DNA from: Auriscalpium vulgare
Lineage: Eukaryota; Basidiomycota; Agaricomycetes; Russulales; Auriscalpiaceae
Reading direction: 5' to 3'
Assembly (NCBI GenBank): GCA_019915015.1
Contig: JAHBBC010000021.1
Span: 682,001 to 746,000 of the forward strand
Length of the DNA stretch: 64,000 nt
Positions 1-11,394 of this stretch are shown here, piece by piece. Under the pieces are notes generated by a model, which worked only from the letters and a program-made list of their open reading frames with translations, searched no databases and was not told the origin of the DNA. Both the position numbers and the translations under genes were made by a program. Within the stretch, counting starts at the first letter, position 1. The number at the start of each line of letters is the position of its first letter.

Positions 1-874
1 GCCAGCGGAGGCGTCATTGTCAGAATGGTCATCATAGAGCAGTGGTCCCCTGTGAGCGCGATGTTTCGGACCGCGGGGAGATGGCGATGCCAGACCGCCT
101 GTGGTGTTGAAGTAAACCTCCGGGTCCGGACTGCTACGGATTGGGGACGGCGTCCGTGAGCTGGAAGAGACTTCGGATGGGGAGGGGGTCATTGACCCAT
201 CTTCCGAGCCGCGTATTGAAAGCATGCCAACGTCAGACTCATCATCTGCTTCGACTGGCGCGCCTTTGCGACTTGCGCGCGTAGCAGCAGCAGCTAGGTC
301 GACGGCGGGGCGGCGGGCTGGGCGTCCAGAAGCGGCAGCGACTAGATGCTTCGGGGCAAGAGGGGGACTCTTTGCGGCGGGCTGGAAGTCAATTATAGGG
401 CGCAAGAGATTCTCGCAGTTATACTGTTTGGCGAGTTGAAGCCCTCGCTCAAGCGGGATCCAAGTGCCTAGGGATGTCACAGATGAGGCGCATTGTTGTA
501 TATTGAGTACACGGTTCTTTACTCACCTTGATATTTTCCATAACCGCCCTGCACTTTCTCGTGCTCGCCCTTCTGTACTTCCCTCTCGAGGACCCTTGTG
601 CGTTGTGGTTTATCAAACCCTGCTACCTTGAGGATTTGCGTTGCATTGAGCCACGAGTCCGACCGTCGGCGCATCACAGCCACTCCCTTGCACATCCTGC
701 ACGCGTCACGAGCATGAGCATACGTGTTGGTGCACGCCAAGACGAACATACATCTCGTAGACGGGGATTCCGCTGTAGGTGGCCTGTATGACGCGGTTGA
801 GCACCGCGAAACGACGTCGTGGAAGGCAAACGAGGTGGAGGGTATACCTTGAATATCTGATGACTGTCCGGCAT
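1..874 (-). CDS. mbp1: Mbp1-like APSES transcription factor, 5' part
   Basis: Sequence-specific DNA-binding subunit of the MBF-type G1/S regulator, expected to act in the nucleus with an ankyrin partner such as Swi6. Only the N-terminal part lies in the window and the reading frame runs off the left edge. The start at 874 gives a 27-base exon (848-874, MPDSHQIFK) that splices in frame to 752-783 ([11 protein letters not shown]). This is followed by 527-696 with the core motif [20 protein letters not shown] and QGGYGKYQG, then by 1-467 beginning [20 protein letters not shown]. This is the KilA-N/APSES fold with its conserved helix-turn-helix. Downstream is a Ser/Pro-rich linker; the ankyrin repeats would lie outside. 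The upstream neighbour on the same strand is SWD1, whose stop is only about 230 bases away. The family is certain; the choice among G1/S APSES paralogues (Mbp1 or Swi4/Res type) is inference. Confidence 0.88.
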
Positions 875-1101
875 AACTCGGTGTGCGCAACGCGACAGAC
901 ACTGCGGCGGGCTTGCGTGCGGTATGCGGAGGGTGTTGAGAGACGTGGGCGCGAGAACAACGAGCTCGGCGGGGAGGACTCGTCCGACGGACGCGTGCTC
1001 CAACAAGGGCAAACAAGACGCTCTCACTGCAGTGGCAACGTGACGCGAGTTTTGAAAAGAGTAGTATCTCCTTGAATGTCTGCTCTATACGCATATGTGC
1101 A

Positions 1102-2837
1102 CTACAGCAAATCCGTCTCATCCTCCATCATCGTCTTCATCTTCCATACCTGCAGGTCCTCCTCTGCCTCCTCGTCAGCCCACGCATAGTCCTCCTCATG
1201 CTCTCCATTGCCCCGCGCATGGTCTCCGAGTCGCTCTGCGTCCATGTCCTCAGCAGTCTCGATGTCGACCTGCTCTTCCTCCTGCTTCATCTTTCGAAGC
1301 GCCAATTCGCTCTCGTCTTCCTAGAAAATGGTCAGACAGCCGTTCGCTGTTGTTTCATATTGCACTTACGATGTCAAATTCATCCTCCCGCTCCTCGTAT
1401 TCGACATTCTCGTCTACCTCTTCGAACCCGCCTGCGAATGCGCCCCAGCGTTCCGGCGCAGGGCAATGCCAAATCAGGATATTGCCTTGATTTGTGGTAG
1501 AGGCAATTGCTGCTTTTCTAGGATGCCACTACTCCCATTTAGCCGCGTGGCCTCGCTGCATCGCGGAGTACCCACATGGACGTGAATGAGGGGCTCACGA
1601 CCGCCGTCTAAAGCACTTGCGAACTGCCCATCGTTCGAGATGTCCCAGATGTAGATCTTGTGAGTCGCCGCATCGGCGGCACCTCCGGCAAGCCATTCAC
1701 CGTCTGGACTAAATGACATAGCATGCCACGCCGTCTTGTTGATAGGATCGTTGAAGCGATGGGTTGGCTCAAGCTCCTGTTCAAGATATTCTCGGTCGCG
1801 GTTGGGCAGTGGGTAAGCTGGTAGGGTGAATTGTCGGAGAATACGGTCCGATGAATTCGTAACAAGTCTTCTGCTCAGTGGAAATGAGCGGAAGACAGAC
1901 ATGAAGCAAGCTTTGTACCTTCCCGATTTCGCAAAATCAAATCCCAGCATACGTCCAGCCCCTGAAATCTTGTGTCTCGCGACCATCTGCCAACAACGCT
2001 GTACAGTAAGAGCCTGGGAGTTGAACTTCGACTCACAGTCTTCGTCCTCGAATTGAAAACCAAGATGGATCCTAGAGAAGTGCCAACGAAAACATTTTTG
2101 CCGCTTGGATCAAATCGAGCTACCGACATGGCAGACCTGATAGTATCTCTTGTAAGTGATAGTGAACAGTTAATTTGAGAGTACCTGTGGGTGTTCATCT
2201 GGCCCTCTTCGTCACTGGCATACTGGACCTCCTCGAGCTCCACCCTACCTCTGTGCTTCTTCCTTAGATCAACTAAGTATGCGTCTCCGGGACTTAGGAG
2301 CACCAGTATTATTTGACTAGGGGCGAGTAAATTATCAGTCCTAGACTTCTGAGAGAGCGCGACAGACCTGTTCCTTGGATGGAAGGAGGCAGAAGCAACG
2401 GGGGCATCAAACCTGATAGTCGCCCGACGCTGGGGTGGGTCATATTCGGAGGCTAGGTCCCATACAATTACGTTCCAGTCCTTCGAAGACGTGAGCAGGA
2501 ATCTTGAGTTCTGGGACCAACTGTGCAGAGCATGAACACTCACGACACCGAAAAACCGACTGAGGATATGACGCACTCGATGCTAGTGATGCTCTTGACG
2601 TGCCCCTCAAGCCAGCGTATGGCAGCATGAGTCTCTAGGTCCCAGATGGCAGCAGAGCCATCGCCACGCCCTGCAGCGACAAATCGTCCGGAAGGGTCAA
2701 AGCGAGCGAGCGAAGCTTGTGACGGGAGGGAAGTCTGCACGGCGGTGGGATATGTGATATTAAAGGGGTCTGATGAGAGTCACTTAGTTGCCGTCTGGGT
2801 TTCTGCGAAGAGACTTACTGAGAAGAGAGGCGTTCAT
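1102..2837 (-). CDS. swd1: COMPASS complex WD40 subunit Swd1 (RBBP5 homologue)
   Basis: Structural subunit of the Set1/COMPASS histone H3K4 methyltransferase. The start at 2837 encodes MNASLL, spliced after 13-20 codons' worth of short exon to NPFNITYP. WD40 blades follow: [20 protein letters not shown] with [19 protein letters not shown], then [12 protein letters not shown], then [15 protein letters not shown]. Later blades are [20 protein letters not shown] and [19 protein letters not shown]. The C-terminal tail is acidic ([20 protein letters not shown] and ending DETDLL), as in RBBP5/Swd1. Several introns of about 50-60 bases are visible, for example one inside the SITSIDWSQNS segment. It is head to head with ESF2 and about 230 bases upstream of the Mbp1-like start on the same strand. 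The Swd1 identity rests on the characteristic NPF start and the AAGRGDG and [11 protein letters not shown] blades. Confidence 0.9.
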
Positions 2838-2904
2838 GGTGGTGGTGGCTGCCTGGCATCGACTTTGAATCTCAGCCGCTCTCTCTCTCTCCTCATCCGC
2901 TGCC
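2838..2904. promoter_or_regulatory. 67-base bidirectional promoter region, SWD1/ESF2
   Basis: Only 67 bases separate the start codon of SWD1 on the minus strand from that of ESF2 on the plus strand, so both 5' UTRs and core promoters must lie in or overlap this segment. It holds a CT-rich run (ctctctctctctcctc, about 2880-2895) just before the ESF2 ATG, like the pyrimidine-rich stretches common at fungal transcription starts. No TATA box was seen. Confidence 0.6.
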
Positions 2905-3884
2905 ATGCCAGATCCACGATTTCACAACGGCTCTGCATTCCATGACAACACAGAAGCCGGGCCTTCCAGTACCGCTTTGTCTAAACACGCGTCAGAAGAT
3001 GCCCGTCCTGGCGGTCAGACCCCCGACGATGATATAGAGGAAGAGTTCGGGGATCCGGACAATGTTGGTCCCACCCCCGGAATGGACGAAGCTGGGTTTG
3101 CTGGACCCAAGGTCGTCCAACCTCTTACTCCAGAGGCCCTTGCCGCCTTCAAAGCCACCGAAGAGAAAGCGGGCGTCGTCTACATCTCAAGGATACCGCC
3201 AGGCATGCGACCCACGAAGGTCCGTCATATCATGAGTCAATATGGTGAGATCAGGCGTGTCTACTTGCAACAAGAAGGTGTGCTATGTTGCATTTCGTTC
3301 CCGCGTTTTTGCTGCATGAGTTACAGACGCGAAACGCGCTTACCTTCGAAAGAAGTTCACGTCTACGAAGAAAGCACACTATACCGAAGGCTGGGTGGAA
3401 TTCAAAGAGAAAAAGGTTGCGCGCTCTGTGGCGGAGATGCTGAATGCCCAGCCAATCGGCGGCAAAAAGGGTACGAGGTGGCGGGAAGATGTATGGACGA
3501 TGAAATACCTACCGAGATTCAAATGGAACATGCTAACGGAGCAAGTTGGTGAGTAGCCAGCTCTTTCCCGCGGAAGACTGCTAACAGGTCGCGGCAGCTC
3601 ACGAAGCCGCAGAGCACGCGGCCCGACTACGTGTGGAGCTTTCTCAATCGCGTTCTGAGCAACACGAGTATCTCAAGAATGTCGAGCTTGCGCGAGTCCT
3701 CGACAAACGTGCGGAGAGGAAGAGAGCGGCAGGGAAAGGCCACGAGTTTCGCGATGCAGCGCCGAAGAGAAGAGCTTTGGAGGATGGAGAGGGCGAGGCT
3801 GCGCAGTCGCGAAGCAAGCGAAAAAAGGCTGATCCTACAGACAGTGGGGACATGTTGGAAAGTGTCCTTAGTAGCGTGTTCTAG
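2905..3884 (+). CDS. esf2: Esf2/ABT1-family pre-rRNA processing factor
   Basis: Nucleolar RNA-binding protein of the small-subunit processome needed for early 18S rRNA cleavages; the yeast protein stimulates the helicase Dbp8. The N-terminal part is acidic and low in complexity ([16 protein letters not shown]). It is followed by the family [37 protein letters not shown], then after an intron (about 3281-3326) [20 protein letters not shown] and [20 protein letters not shown], then [19 protein letters not shown] second intron (about 3548-3597) precedes the C-terminal coiled, basic tail ([20 protein letters not shown] and ERKRAAGKG), which ends [10 protein letters not shown]. The GWVEF and [10 protein letters not shown] motifs are characteristic of ABT1/Esf2. 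The gene starts 67 bases from SWD1. Confidence 0.92.
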
Positions 3885-4197
3885 CAATGATATATTGCAA
3901 AGCTGGTCCAGAGGCTAGAGTACCTAGCAGCGTCCAGCGTAGTGGCTGCACAGGCGGACAGTGAAGCGGAGTGTGAAGCGCACTAGCGACGTGGCGGCAA
4001 GCGTTCGCGTTCGCATTCTGCATCGCGAACACATTGACTCTGAGGTCGCCGCTGTCGACCACAGTCCAGCGCACGCTCATCGTTGTGCTCGCGATCGCCA
4101 AGAGGTCTGTTCTTCCTCGTCCTCGCTCTCTCTCCGTCCATGTCTCTCATCAGCCGTATTGCTTTATTCCTCCTTCTCCTCTCCTCAGTCTCTTAAA

Positions 4198-7100
4198 ATG
4201 TCTTGGACTTCCGCTGCTTATCCTCCTCCACGTCGCTCGCGGTCTCGTTCTCCCCACCGCGGGTCCTACCCTCCTCCTAGACCCCCGTATCCGGAAGCTA
4301 TGCAGGGCGACCAGTACCGTGCCGAATGGGACGCGTACGAAAGAGACAGGACTTGGGCGGTTGAACGCGACCGACCCGCGTATGACTACGGGCGCCGCGG
4401 TCGTAGTCGTAGCCCTCCGGACGAAGGTAAGTAACTACGATGCGACCCACTTATTTTCCTATCTCATTTACTATCCTCAGGACGGAAACGACGAAGATCG
4501 GTCTCTCCTTCGTTGGATAAAGATAGATACGACCCTCGACCCCGCTATGCCGATGACTATGGTGGGTTCCAATTGCTGCGCCATGCATTGTATCTGACTG
4601 GTGTCTCCAGATGCCCATTCTCGTGGCTACGGCTACGCGTCACCGCGTCGAGGTGGATATTCGCAATCGGGAAGGCGTCCTCCACCTCCAGACCCTCACA
4701 CCTTCGAATACATGGCATCTCTCAAGCAATATGCAGAGTGGTTCCGCTATTTCTACCCGCAGCAAGCGATCGACGAAGACAACGCTGACAAGGCGGCAGA
4801 ACAAGAGGCAGGTGATGGCTCGAAGCCCCGGAATGGCATCAAGGCTCGCTGGGAAAAGTACAAGAAGAAGTTCTCGGCATCGCAGGTTTGCTGTCATAGC
4901 CTTTCCATTGCCGCGATGCTCGTCTCACTAGTGCCATGTTGCCCAGCTTCAAACCATGTTCGACCATCACAGAAAGTCGCCTTGGTTCGCCGAGAAGTAT
5001 GACCCCGCCCCAGAATTTGCGCAGTTACGGATGCGTATAAGGAAGGAGGGATGGAAGGGTCGTACCAATCTGTTCCTTGACAAATTGGAGGCGGGCGAGT
5101 TTGATCCCAATTTCGATAACCTCATTGCAGACCCTTCTTCTACGTCGAAGGAAAGTGTCAAAAAGGAGAACCCTGATGTTGGCGACGCCATGAAGGAAGA
5201 GAGCATCGCCGACAATGGTGTCGCACCTGTTGACGAGGCAATCAAGGCCGAGGAAGAGGTTGCAGCGGATGGAGAAGAGGATGGAGGGGACAAAGGAGAA
5301 GCGAATGGAAGAGGTGATGACGCGAAGCGTAATCGTGGCGATGAGGTAGCTGTCATGCCTGAGGGTAATCAAGTCATGATCAGAACCATCCCGCCTGACA
5401 TCGGTCGCGTCAAGTTGGAGACTCTTGGGGTTCGTCCAATCTCCTCGACTCACCCATTGCGCAGAATATCTGACTCCTTGCCAGACTCTTCATCGACTCC
5501 CTGGATTTGTCTACCTAGCCCTCGGGGATCCACTGCAAAAGCGTAACTATTATCGCGCTGGGTGGCTCAAGTTTCGCGAGGATGCAGATATGGTGGCCGT
5601 CATGTCTGAACTCAATGAGCGCAAGGTGGGTAGGGGCCTGCCACAGTGGTAGCGAAAGTTCACAATTTGTCTAGATTGATGGCTTCAAGTTGCACCTTCT
5701 CCATAATACCCACCCATTCAAGAACAAGTTGCGCTGCACGCCAGAGGTGGCGAGCCACCCAAAGCGCCTGATGAAGGATCTCACAAATGCGAAGGTGCTG
5801 GCCGCCCACTTGGAAGCAGAAGCGGTTTCCCTGCGAGATTTCAAGCCCTCGCCACGAGAGCGGTTGACGGCTGATGGAATCGTTGCCGAAGATGACGTCG
5901 CCATGGGTATGCCAGACGATGATCTCGATGAGCCCGATCCGAAAGAAGATACAGCGGAGGCCATTCAGCGGCGGGTTGAGAAAGTTTTGGATGATATACG
6001 CGAGTCTGGTGGTTTAGAAATGAACGACGAAAGCGATTTGGAGGTGAAAAAGGTGATTCCCGATCATTTCTACCCGTATGAAACTAATGCAGTTGCCAAA
6101 GACTGTGGTAACTCTAGACCTCTATCTTGCATACCTTCGCACGGCATTCAACACATGCTACTACTGCGCCATTGTAACCGATCATATGGAGGAGCTCCAG
6201 CGCAAGTGCATCAAGCATGTGAGGAAGCCTATCCCTAAGGCGTCGCTGGAGGCGTACAAGGCCGCAGCAGCTGAGAAGGAGAGGGTAACCAACGCCGATG
6301 ATCCGTTGGCCGAGAAAGAGAAAGAAGATGGCGGGAAGAGAGTTCCAATACCTGGTACGTCCTTGCTAAGCTTGCGCGTTGTTATCGGAACTGATCTAGC
6401 CTATAGACGAGCGTTGGCTGGATTGGCTCGACAGTAAGGTAGCTCTTCTCATCAATCGGGAGGGGGTCGATCCGCGAGAGTACGGTGGCAAGAGTTATGA
6501 CGAGTAGGTCTTCATGTACAGGAGTTTTCGACTGGGTGCTGACCTCCACACTCTAGGGAACTCACAAAGGCAGTGGAGCCGTATGTCAAGCAGGAAGACG
6601 AAGGCAAGTTCCGCTGCAAGACATGTCAGAAACTGTTCAAGGCGACGTCATTCGTCGAGAAGCATATTGCAAACAAACATTCGGAGCTTGTCAAGCAGTT
6701 GGACGAGGTGCGGCGGCTCACGGTTTCGGCGGGTTTTGATGTGCTCAATTTGCTCCAGATTCCCTATTTCAACAATTTTGCGCTCGATCCTCACCATATC
6801 CAACCTTTCTCTCATCCTCCTCCGGCTACCGGCAGCAGCCAGCCTCCGCCACCGCAAGCGTACGGACTCCCTGGACCGACGTCGTATCCTCCTGCGGATT
6901 ATGGCCGGGGTCAGCAGTACTACCCACCCCATCCGCATGGTTATCCGCCGCCTCCTGTCTCATCATATCCTTCAAATGGCGGCTACTGGGAGCCACAGGC
7001 CTACCCTTATCCGCCGCCAAACGTCTTTCCTCGTAGAGATGAGGGAGTGACGGCAAGGCGCCTAAGTGACCGTATCAGCGGATATGCACCCGGCTATGAC

Positions 7101-7364
7101 CCGACGAGCGAGCCTACGACAATTCCTGCGTCTGCTGGCTTACCGCCCAAGCCGGCCGTTTCTCTTGAGCCCATCACCATGAGCAGTGAGGATTCGCGTC
7201 CGCGAAAAGCCGCGCGTCGCGGAACTCGAAATGGTGAGGCTGGCGGTCCACTGCCCCCGCCTCCACCGGACGCGAAGGAAGACCCACGCGCTGCTGCGGG
7301 GAAGAAGGTTAGCTATCATGACATGGACTTGGTTGCTGAGGGTGACATTGAGTTACAATACTGA
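4198..7364 (+). CDS. ars2: Ars2/Serrate-like zinc-finger RNA-processing factor
   Basis: Scaffold that links the nuclear cap-binding complex to RNA processing, export or decay in the nucleus. The N-terminus is RS- and Pro-rich (PPPRRSRSRSPHRGSYPPP). The DUF3546-like helical block follows (FEYMASLKQYAEWFRYFYPQ, KARWEKYKKKF, LDKLEAGEFDPNFD), then an acidic spacer. Next is the RRM-like central region (VMIRTIPPDIGRVKLE; LQKRNYYRAGWLKFREDADM; IDGFKLHLLHNTHPF) and the long helical DUF4187/Ars2 segment (DLYLAYLRTAFNTCYYC). The C2H2 zinc finger is FRCKTCQKLF with the His pair in EKHIANKH. The tail is Pro/Tyr-rich and ends MDLVAEGDIELQY. About eight short introns are inferred, for example near 4428-4480 and 6353-6407. 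The domain order matches metazoan ARS2 and plant SERRATE. NCBP3 and THO2, which work on the same transcripts, lie about 37 kb away. Confidence 0.9.
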
Positions 7365-7598
7365 TTCGTTTGCCCCATTCTTGTAAAGTATAGCTTCATG
7401 CTTTGCATTGTGTTTATCGGGCATCCTTTATGTTATCTCGCCGTCGAGAGCCTTACAAATCGATTTTCTTTCCACCGTTCTCATCGAAGTTACTATGTTC
7501 CCAGTGGCATGCAATTGAATGCGCCGCTCTTCTAAGAGAAATGGTGGTCACCCACATGTCGGTGAACATGCAAGGGACGTGCAGTGAACGAGCGTTCG

Positions 7599-8530
7599 AT
7601 GCCCAACATCATCAAACGTCTCGAGCGTATGGCGAATCGCCCAAACTTCCTTGTCATCGCCGCGGACGGTAAGTGACTGCTCATAGATCTCGGTTGAAAT
7701 CCACGTAGAGGATCTAGGCTTCATCACTATAGGCTGTGATGGGACGGAAATCATAACGCTGAATATCGAAAAGCTGGCTAACTGTGAGTATTAATTACTT
7801 GAGTAGTGGCCTCCCTCTCACACGGATTACTGACCGACAAGCACGGAAGTCCACACGGCCGCAGCATGCAGCCCAACCCAGCCGATGCTTGTCGCAAACG
7901 GACAACCATACCGCATCAGGTCACGAGGGCTACCTGAGCTCCCGCATCGCGGCACTCCCGGAGCTACTCAGGAGGCTGAGTATCACACTCTTATGAGCGG
8001 CAAGTAGCATCTGGGCTTGAGACCGGATCAGGACCACTTTCCTTGAATCGGAAGGGCTTCAAAAGGTCCTTCGTGCTCTTGCCCGGTGCCGCCAATTATT
8101 CATGGAAAACCATAGTTATGCGGCCGCTATTCTTTAAACGGGATCCGCCGCTGTTCGCAAAATGGGAGGAGGGTAGACGTGTGATGTCAACACCTGCGAA
8201 CCAGAGCAGAGGGAGTTGATCAGTGCTGGCCAGCTCACACGAACGACGTCGACCGGTTCTTCTCTTCTTGTCATTTTCCGCGCCGCTTCAGGTCGATAAG
8301 AGCTACCGCGACCACTGCAACAGACTCTGGCACGACGAGCCTAAAGGTCTTTGACAACGCCAGCTCGCGACGCTGCGCGAGCTCGGCCTCATTCAATGAG
8401 GGACTGTTGCATGATGTCGTCGAGCCTGCAGAATCAGAATGTGAGAAATTGACCGCCGAGCAGGAGAAGCTATCCGCAAGAGCGATGGAGACGTACGCAG
8501 ATACGGTCGAGTATAGATATCACAACGTTG
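7599..8530 (+). pseudogene. Arylsulfatase pseudogene, N-terminal half
   Basis: Decayed relic of a type I sulfatase (formylglycine-dependent sulfate ester hydrolase). From the ATG at 7599 it reads NRPNFLVIAAD, an intron-like gap, then DLGFITIGCDGTEII and TLNIEKLAN, the metal-site start of the family. The active-site block reads TAAACSPTQPM, where the family has C-x-P-[ST]-R, so the essential Arg is Gln. After a shift of frame come GHEGYLSSRIAALPELLR, then in another frame EYHTLMSGK-stop-HLGLRPDQ, where the family has GKWHLGL: Trp has become TAG. A lost base follows in the P-W-N-R segment before GFKRSFVLLPGAANYS. The last recognisable part is LTAEQEKLSARAMETYAD near 8450-8500. Several frameshifts and at least one stop rule out a full product. 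The C-terminal half lies at 14734-15224. Confidence 0.85.
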
Positions 8531-8645
8531 TGTGCGGGGGCGGGCGGTGGTAAACGAGTTCTGGACCTTAGTTGTGGCACATGCTGCGTTGCGTTCAAGC
8601 TAAATAAGTGCGACGAACGCTCTATTATACAAAAGAGCTTCTTTT

Positions 8646-10976
8646 CTAAGCCTCTCTCATTTCATACGGGCCATTTTGTGCGCCCGGCCCTTTGTCCGAC
8701 ATATCTTGCGACGGATCGCTCTCGGGCAGCTGCACACGCGCTACGAGGCGCGTCACAAGCGGCCGGTCGCCGGTGTATATGAAGGACAGCACCAGCGCGA
8801 CGACTATGAGTCCGACGGCGACGATGTTCAGGACCATCCATCCCTTCCTTGCATGTTCAAAGATCTGTGTGCGCAAACGTTAGAAGATTAACCCCCGTGC
8901 CTCAGACAGCTGTGGTGCACGGCGCTTACCTGACCACCAATGAGCGGGCCGACTTGATGAGACAATGTGTAAGCAAAGGGTACATGCAAGCGGAAGGGCG
9001 GAGCAAACACACATGCGGAGCCTACGCCGAATGCGAGGTTAAATGCGCCGTAGATATGAGCGTCTGTATGCCACACTTAGCTTGGACAGAGTCGGACAGG
9101 ATGCGCACTCACATCCTACACCCTCCAAGCTCCTCCCGACAGCCGCCAGCTCTGCCATCAGCGGTGCAATGACCGCTGCCGTGAAAAAGTCTACGGGAGC
9201 ACCCGGCTTAGTCGCCCCTCTCATGAACAGAAAGAAAGGCAGTGCAGACTCACTCTCAAGTGCGAATGCAGTAATGAACAGCCCGAGATGCGCCTCGATT
9301 ATAACAATGCCCCACCATGGCACCGCTAGCGCAAAGCAAATGAAAGCAATCCACTCGGCGCCCTTGGCGTCCGCCCACCATCCTGCAAGCGGCGATGCTA
9401 GCAAGGAAATTCAAACTGCAGTCAGACATGCAGATGAAGTCCAGCGTGGGGATTACGCACAGAGCAGTGTCGGCACGACGGCCGCGATGTAAACGAGCCC
9501 GACCTTCTGCGAGTTGAACCCCCAGACGCGCTGCATGTGCAGCGGGAGTGCGGGCTCCTGGCTGCTGTATATGATCCTAAACGCGAGCCGGCGCAGTAAG
9601 GCATGGAAGCGGAGACGGGTTGGTGTGGATGCGTACCCATAGATGAGCGAGTTGACCAGAGCCGTCAATGCGCGTGACGAGCGCGCGAGCTTCCCAAGTA
9701 CTTTCATCGACGAGAGGCGGATCGCAGGCGGCATGAGCTCTGTCTGCGCCGCGACGCCCACGTCGACCACCTCCGCACCATCCAGCCCCACAGCAACCAC
9801 AGGCATACTGCCTTCGGATGAGGCTGGGCCGCTCTCACTGTCAATAGCAGTGACAACAGCCGCGGGGTCGAAGCCCCAGCGAACAGCCTCCTTGCGCTCA
9901 ATGACCAAGAGGCGGCCCGCGAGATCCACGAGAGTGACGAGAATGCCAAACACGCAGGGGCCGTGCCAGCCAAAGCGACCATAGAGGGCGCCGCCGACAG
10001 GGGGTCCAATGAGCAGGCTGAAATGGCGTCAGTGTGTAGAGAAAGAAGGTGGCGATGGGGGCGTACCCCAAGGAGAGGCCAGACATGGCGATGCCGAGCT
10101 GTCCTATGCCGAGCATGAGAAACATGGGCGGAAAGGGACAGAAAAGTACCTACGGCCCACGTATTTTTCTGGGGTAGTGTCGCAGCTGCAAGGCGTACTT
10201 AGGTCGATTCAGAAGGGAGGGAAGATGATCGCTTACAGCAGCGCAAGCCCGACAACCCAGACCATAGAAGAGCTCACACCCTGCAGCACCCGCGCGACGA
10301 CCATGACTGCGTACGTGGGGGCCTCCATGAGCATGACCTGCGAGCCGACCAGGGCGATGAGGCCGATCAGCAGGGGCGCCCTCCGCGCGTAGTACCGCTC
10401 GGAGACCCAGGCAATCGGAGGCGTGGCTCCAGCCAGGGCGTCAGTGAACAATGAATTTTCGAGGCGGGCTGAAATCCTTACAAATGACGAGGCCGCCTGA
10501 CTGAAGTAAATCAGCGGGAGGAGAGGGGGTATTTGAGGTCGACGTACGTATGCGAAGAGCAGGTACCCGACGAGGGCGGATACGCCATTATATCCGAGCC
10601 CTTGAAGCTGGAACGGCAGGACGGGGATGACCACCGAATATACGATCAAATCCGTAGTGATGCCTGTATCGATGCTGTCAATAACCGCAGCATGCAAGAA
10701 TATTGGTAAACTGCTTCACCGAGACCAACGACTATCCCAGAGACATTCGATCAGCGTGGATACTCCGCGCCCATAAGTGCGCGAACCTAGCGTGATGAAC
10801 CAGACGGACGAGCGCCATTTGAGACCCCATGGCGGACGCCCGGGCTTGGGCGTGGCCTTCGACCTTTGTTCTAGGGGTGAATGGGCGCCGATCGCAGACG
10901 TATGAGGAAAACACACAATACAACATCCGAGTCTGGCGACTCCTTCGTGTGTGTTGAACAATCCATGATGAAAATA
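8646..10976 (-). CDS. MFS transporter, 12-TM drug/amine exporter-like
   Basis: Major facilitator superfamily membrane carrier, probably a proton antiporter in the plasma or vacuolar membrane; the substrate is unknown. Exons read in order: GLKWRSSVWFITLG (TM1 start), TTDLIVYSVVIPVLPFQLQG (TM1), SALVGYLLFAY (TM2), then motif A-like WVSERYYARRAPLLIGLIAL. The next segments are VVARVLQGVSSSMVWVVGLA and VFGILVTLVDLAGRLLVIER, then a long central loop with ELMPPAIRLSSMKVLGKLAR. The second half has RVWGFNSQKVGLVYIAAVVP, PLAGWWADAKGAEWIAFICF, PWWGIVIIEAHLGLFITAF, GAFNLAFGVGS, VGPLIGGQ and GWMVLNIVAVGLIVVALVLS. It ends YEMREA. The VSERYxxRRxPLL motif resembles vesicular-amine/Qdr-like fungal MFS proteins. 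The true start is unresolved; 10976 is one possible ATG, and the coding frame is certain only from about 10845 downward. It is convergent with the decayed sulfatase half and divergent from the reductase pair. Confidence 0.82.
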
Positions 10977-11394
10977 GATCAGCGTACGTCGGGTGTGTCG
11001 CTGGTGCGGAGAAGAAGCTATACACCTGGCATCCCGCACGGCTCGTAGAATATATGAGAGACGGATATCAGGGGCCAGGCTGCGCGTTGCACCCGTCGCG
11101 GGAACGCTGCGCACGACGGCGGCGTCGGACGGCAGCGCGTGACAAATTCGCGTCGACACACGCCGTCCAAATCAGGCCCTGCGATCGGCTCACTGTTCAA
11201 ACTTCACTCGCCCAAAGCAACCGAATGCAACACTCTGGAATATAACGCGTCCCAATAAATATGCCCCGCACCAGCAGCGTCGACCACCCAACTTGTCCTC
11301 TTCCCCACCACCACAAACCGCCAGTGCAAATGTGAGTGAGCCGAACGTACACCGACGCTGTGGCTGAGCTACTTTCAACGTTCGCCTAGCACCA
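10977..11394. other. Spacer between MFS transporter and first reductase
   Basis: About 400 bases that would hold divergent promoters for the transporter (minus) and the first reductase (plus). The minus-strand frame stays open here and may hold an alternative N-terminal exon of the transporter. No repeats or RNA genes were seen. Confidence 0.5.
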
